DNA from: JBOGXF01 sp050694275
GTDB taxonomy: Bacteria > Actinomycetota > CADDZG01 > WHSQ01
Assembly (NCBI GenBank): GCA_050694275.1
Contig: JBOGXF010000156.1
Coordinates: 1-7,130 of the forward strand
DNA: 7,130 bases
Direction of reading: 5' to 3'
The notes under the pieces: model-generated
Databases searched by the model: none
What the model was told of the DNA's origin: nothing
The model's input: only the letters and a program-made list of their open reading frames with translations
In this document: positions 4,674-7,130 of the stretch, piece by piece
How the letters are laid out: each line of letters opens with the position of its first letter
Position numbering within the stretch: position 1 is the first letter of the stretch
Made by a program: the position numbers and the translations under genes

Positions 4674-5696
4674 ATGGCAACCGCGCAAATCGTTTCGGTT
4701 CAGCAAGCGTTTGAGGACTTCGAGCGGAACGTGGTCCGCGTTCCGATCGCGGAGAACGCGGTAGCCAAGCGCGTCCAACGGGAAATCCGCGACCACTTGG
4801 CTAGCGAATTGCCCGATCTCCTCGAGACCTTCCTCTCGGGCTCGTACAGCCGCCGGGTGCAGGTCGTGAGATTGCACGACATTGACATCATCGTGGTCCT
4901 TGACGACCCGTTGGGGGTGTACGCGGACTCGGCGGTGGCCGCCCTCAGGGCGATCGGGCAGGCGGCGGCCACGTGCGAGCTTGTGAGCAGCGTGACTCCA
5001 CCTCGCGTCCGATCCGTCCGGCTCAGCCTTCATGACTATGAGTTCACCGTCGACCTCGTCGCCGCCAGGGAGCCTGACGAGGACGAGGACGGACTCCTGC
5101 TGGCCTGCAACCTGCCCGAAGAGGGCCGCGACGATTGGACCTGGGGTAATCCCCGCGGCCAGCGTCAGGCGGCGATCGACAAGAACGATGAGACGGGCGG
5201 CATCTATGTTCCGTCGGTGCGCTTGGTGAAGTACTGGCTGGGAAGGGTCTGGGGCGACGATGAGAGACCCTTTCGCAGCTACCACGCCGAATCGATTCTG
5301 TATGGCGCTCTGACCGAGAAAGTGGAGTACGACGAGGCCATGGTTCTGTTTTTCGACGCCGCGTACAGCGCCCTCGCTCCCGGTGTGCTCACCCCCGATC
5401 CCGGAGCACCGGGCACCTACGTCGACGAGCGTCTGGATGCAAACGATCGACGTGAGGCCCGAGACGCGGTGGCAGCGGCGCGCGCGGCCGCGCATGCCGC
5501 GTACGAGAAGGAGGATGTCGAAGAGGCACTCGATGCGTGGGCCCAGATCTTCGGCCCCGCCTTCCCCGCCCCCGACACGTCGACCAACGCGGTGGCCGAG
5601 TCTCTTGCCGCCGGGACGGCGGGCGTGGTGGGCGCGGGCATCGCGGCTGAGAGAGGTCGACCCGTCATCCCATCACGGCCGTGGCGGGAGAGGTAG
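4674..5696 (+). CDS. CBASS CD-NTase (cGAS/DncV-like nucleotidyltransferase)
   Basis: This 340-residue cytosolic enzyme is the signal synthase of a CBASS anti-phage system. It is expected to make a cyclic di- or trinucleotide once infection is sensed. The nucleotidyltransferase signature is clear: GSYSRRVQV at 56-64, then DID (D69, D71) in HDIDIIVVLDD, and the third metal-binding Asp D127 in EFTVDLVAA. The helical second half has RLVKYWLG (183-190) and SYHAESILYGAL (202-213), then a C-terminal segment with DANDRREARDAV and AWAQIFGPAFPAP (288-300), a pattern typical of SMODS-type CD-NTases. All catalytic residues are present. An alanine/glycine-rich linker ends at PSRPWRER. The length is usual for the family. 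The next gene overlaps by 16 bases, so the two are translated together. The nucleotide product cannot be read from sequence alone. Confidence 0.93.
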   Translation: MATAQIVSVQQAFEDFERNVVRVPIAENAVAKRVQREIRDHLASELPDLLETFLSGSYSRRVQVVRLHDIDIIVVLDDPLGVYADSAVAALRAIGQAAATCELVSSVTPPRVRSVRLSLHDYEFTVDLVAAREPDEDEDGLLLACNLPEEGRDDWTWGNPRGQRQAAIDKNDETGGIYVPSVRLVKYWLGRVWGDDERPFRSYHAESILYGALTEKVEYDEAMVLFFDAAYSALAPGVLTPDPGAPGTYVDERLDANDRREARDAVAAARAAAHAAYEKEDVEEALDAWAQIFGPAFPAPDTSTNAVAESLAAGTAGVVGAGIAAERGRPVIPSRPWRER

Positions 5697-6307
5697 AAGA
5701 GCTCCCCGACCGTCGCAGGTACGCGCGCTGGTGGGAGTGGCTTCCGGCCCGCGTAGCTGCGCTCGAGGGAGAAAGCGGGGGGCATGACTGGACGATCCGA
5801 CGGTTGTCGCCGGACGAGATCGGTCGCAACGCGGACCTCCGGAACGTCGCGACGGAATGCGAGGTGGAGCCGGGCGATCTTCTGGCGTACCTCGCCCACG
5901 CGGAGGGACGCTTCGGACGGTACCGGATCGTCGCGGTGTTTCTGGTTCCGCCCGACGTGGGTAATCCGCATGTCTTCTGCCTCGACGGGCCGCGAGCGAT
6001 AGAGGCCTCAGAACATCGGAATGGAGAAGCGGAACTTTGTCTCTTCTACAAGGGCGATCCACCCGAGCGGCGCTGGACCCACCGGGACGGCCTATGCCGG
6101 CTGTTCGATCTCGCCCGGCGACACGTGACTGGCGAGTACATCTGGCGGACGACCGGTGCGTGGCCGATCGAGGAGGCACCGCACGGGGAGACCGATCCCG
6201 CGCCCCCCGACCCATCTCTCGCCCTGCCTCGATTGCGGAAGCCCGGGCGGAACGAGCCATGCACGTGCGGATCGGGCCGCAAAGCGAAGAAGTGCTGCTG
6301 GCGATGA
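5681..6307 (+). CDS. CBASS E2-like conjugating enzyme with C-terminal SEC-C zinc motif
   Basis: This 208-residue protein resembles the E2-only accessory protein of type II-short CBASS, which acts on its CD-NTase through a ubiquitin-like cysteine mechanism. HRNGEAELCLFYKGDPPERR (112-131) fits the family block with the catalytic Cys, here C120. RWTHRDGLCRLFDLARRHV (131-149) and WRTTGAWPIEEAPHG (155-169) are the conserved helix and the TG.W...APHG ending. After a proline-rich linker, GRNEPCTCGSGRKAKKCC (189-206) is a SEC-C zinc-binding motif (C194, C196, C205, C206), which in SecA-type proteins mediates binding to partners. The only usable start is GTG 5681, inside the CD-NTase gene, with no clear Shine-Dalgarno, so translation is probably coupled. 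The stop overlaps the TIR start as ATGA. No E1 or JAB gene is present. Confidence 0.85.
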   Translation: MAGEVEELPDRRRYARWWEWLPARVAALEGESGGHDWTIRRLSPDEIGRNADLRNVATECEVEPGDLLAYLAHAEGRFGRYRIVAVFLVPPDVGNPHVFCLDGPRAIEASEHRNGEAELCLFYKGDPPERRWTHRDGLCRLFDLARRHVTGEYIWRTTGAWPIEEAPHGETDPAPPDPSLALPRLRKPGRNEPCTCGSGRKAKKCCWR

Positions 6308-7056
6308 CGATCAAGCCGTTCCTCAGTCACAAACGCGAGAACGCGAGGGTCGTGGGGCGCCTTCGGGACTCGCTCAAGATCTACGGCGCCGGTGGCTGGA
6401 AGGACACTGAAGACTTGCGACTCGGCGACCGTACGAAGCAAGGGATCCGCCGGGCGATCTTCCAGGAAACCGGCGGGATGATGTGGTGGGGCACGCGGCA
6501 ATCGCTGGTATCGCGCTTCATGAATGAGGTCGAGATTCCGTGCGCGTTGCAACGTAAGGGTGCCGAGCCGCTGTATCCGCTGGTACCAGTGTTCGTCGAC
6601 CTCGATCCGGGCAATGAATTAGACCGCCGTTCCATTCGGGGGGCTCTTGGCGAGTACGGAGCTGATCTGTTGGACTGCAACGGCCTCGTCCGGCGGCAAG
6701 CCGAGTCGGCCGGCGAATTCCGCCGCCGGGCGGCGGTCCGCTACGTGCGCGATGCAGTGAAGGCGCTCGCGTCCAAGCCCGCGGGCGAGGATCATGTGAC
6801 CGTCGCCCTGAGGGCGCTGAGTGAGCCGAGCGGCGAGCACGATCTGACGTTCGACTGGCGCGCCCTCATCGATCCCAAAGAGCGGTTCCTGCATCCCGGC
6901 GGGTATGACCTGATCCTCGACGCGTTGGAAGCGGCTCGGGACTCGCTGCAGGCCGCCTTCCGTTCGCCGTCGGTCCTGGTCGATATCGACCTTCCGCTTA
7001 CGCTAGCGGGTTCCCGACAGCACATCGTAGAGACTAAAACCGCCACCACATCGTAG
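6304..7056 (+). CDS. CBASS effector with TIR domain and a truncated SAVED-like C-terminus
   Basis: The 250-residue product starts with a TIR domain (about 1-105): IKPFLSHKRENARVVGRLRD (3-22) is the first strand and helix, GWKDTEDLRLGD (31-42) the BB-loop region, and SLVSRFMNEVEIP (67-79) holds the probable catalytic Glu (E75 or E77). PLVPVFVDLD follows. TIR effectors destroy NAD+ when activated and so kill or arrest the infected cell. Residues 140-235 (FDWRALIDPKERF, ALEAARDSLQAAF, VLVDIDLPLTLA) look like the linker and first strand of a SAVED cyclic-nucleotide sensor, as in TIR-SAVED (Cap12) proteins of roughly 450-500 residues. The frame ends at TAG 7054 after unrelated residues, so the sensor is missing. 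The start is fixed by the ATGA overlap with the E2. A frameshift is likely, and a naturally short TIR protein is less likely. Confidence 0.8.
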   Translation: MTIKPFLSHKRENARVVGRLRDSLKIYGAGGWKDTEDLRLGDRTKQGIRRAIFQETGGMMWWGTRQSLVSRFMNEVEIPCALQRKGAEPLYPLVPVFVDLDPGNELDRRSIRGALGEYGADLLDCNGLVRRQAESAGEFRRRAAVRYVRDAVKALASKPAGEDHVTVALRALSEPSGEHDLTFDWRALIDPKERFLHPGGYDLILDALEAARDSLQAAFRSPSVLVDIDLPLTLAGSRQHIVETKTATTS

Positions 7057-7058
7057 AG
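7021..7058 (+). repeat. 12-bp direct repeat at the TIR gene truncation
   Basis: CACATCGTAGAG occurs at 7021-7032 and again at 7047-7058, a period of 26 bp. The second copy contains the TAG that ends the TIR frame. A 26-bp step is not a multiple of three, so a duplication of this size would shift the frame. In frame, each copy reads HIVE. Confidence 0.75.
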
Positions 7059-7122
7059 GTTTCGGCCGCGAATCCGCGTCCGAAGGCGGCGGGGCACCTA
7101 GCCTCCAAACCAGGCCAACTGG

Positions 7123-7130
7123 AAGGAGGT
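7123..7130 (+). promoter_or_regulatory. Consensus Shine-Dalgarno at the window edge
   Basis: AAGGAGGT occupies the last eight bases. At normal spacing a start codon would fall about 5-10 bases past the end, which suggests a further gene on the plus strand following the defence operon. Confidence 0.5.

Noticed and set aside
4422..5495. 357-codon minus-strand frame opposite the CD-NTase
   Set aside because: It is a GC-driven shadow frame with no recognisable motif. The plus-strand product carries a complete catalytic signature.
6037..6303. 89-codon upstream extension of the TIR protein
   Set aside because: It is an out-of-frame reading of the E2 gene. The ATGA junction at 6304 and the immediate TIR first strand (IKPFLSHK) fix the start.

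Overview
The window looks like a chromosomal segment of a high-GC Actinomycetota. The evidence is an unmistakable BldC-type regulator, a GNAT enzyme and a PaaI-type thioesterase (broken) of styles common in actinobacteria, and tRNA genes with no encoded CCA. A deep branch such as Thermoleophilia or Acidimicrobiia is possible, but this is inference from gene style only.

Bases 1-2100 are core-like. They hold the 3' part of a conserved hypothetical gene, then bldC, a perfect-stem hairpin, tRNA-Phe(GAA) on the minus strand and tRNA-Asp(GTC) on the plus strand. A minus-strand GNAT acetyltransferase follows, and its reading frame ends inside the tRNA-Asp gene. Bases 2127-2781 hold a decayed PaaI-type (hotdog) thioesterase with several frame lesions. 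It breaks off where a second hotdog domain should begin, and this break appears to be the edge of an accessory region.

Bases 2800-4020 carry mobile-style genes on the minus strand. There is a ribbon-helix-helix antitoxin and MazF/PemK toxin pair with a GTGA overlap and a perfect inverted-repeat operator. After about 360 bp of decayed DNA comes an orphan ribbon-helix-helix protein.

Bases 4020-7056 form the main find, a defence operon on the plus strand. A control region holds repeats phased at 21 bp and a leader RNA with competing hairpins. It precedes a DUF1508 (YegP-like) small protein, a CBASS CD-NTase (GSYSR...DID...VDL), an E2-like conjugating enzyme ending in a SEC-C zinc motif, and a TIR effector. 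The layout matches a type II-short CBASS: phage sensing would make the CD-NTase produce a cyclic nucleotide, the E2 would act on the CD-NTase, and the TIR would degrade NAD+. The TIR protein stops just as a SAVED-like sensor domain begins. A partial 26-bp duplication lies at that stop, and removing it reopens the frame to the end of the window. The system may therefore have been disabled by a small lesion, or the sequence may contain an error there. A strong Shine-Dalgarno sequence at the last bases implies another gene just outside.
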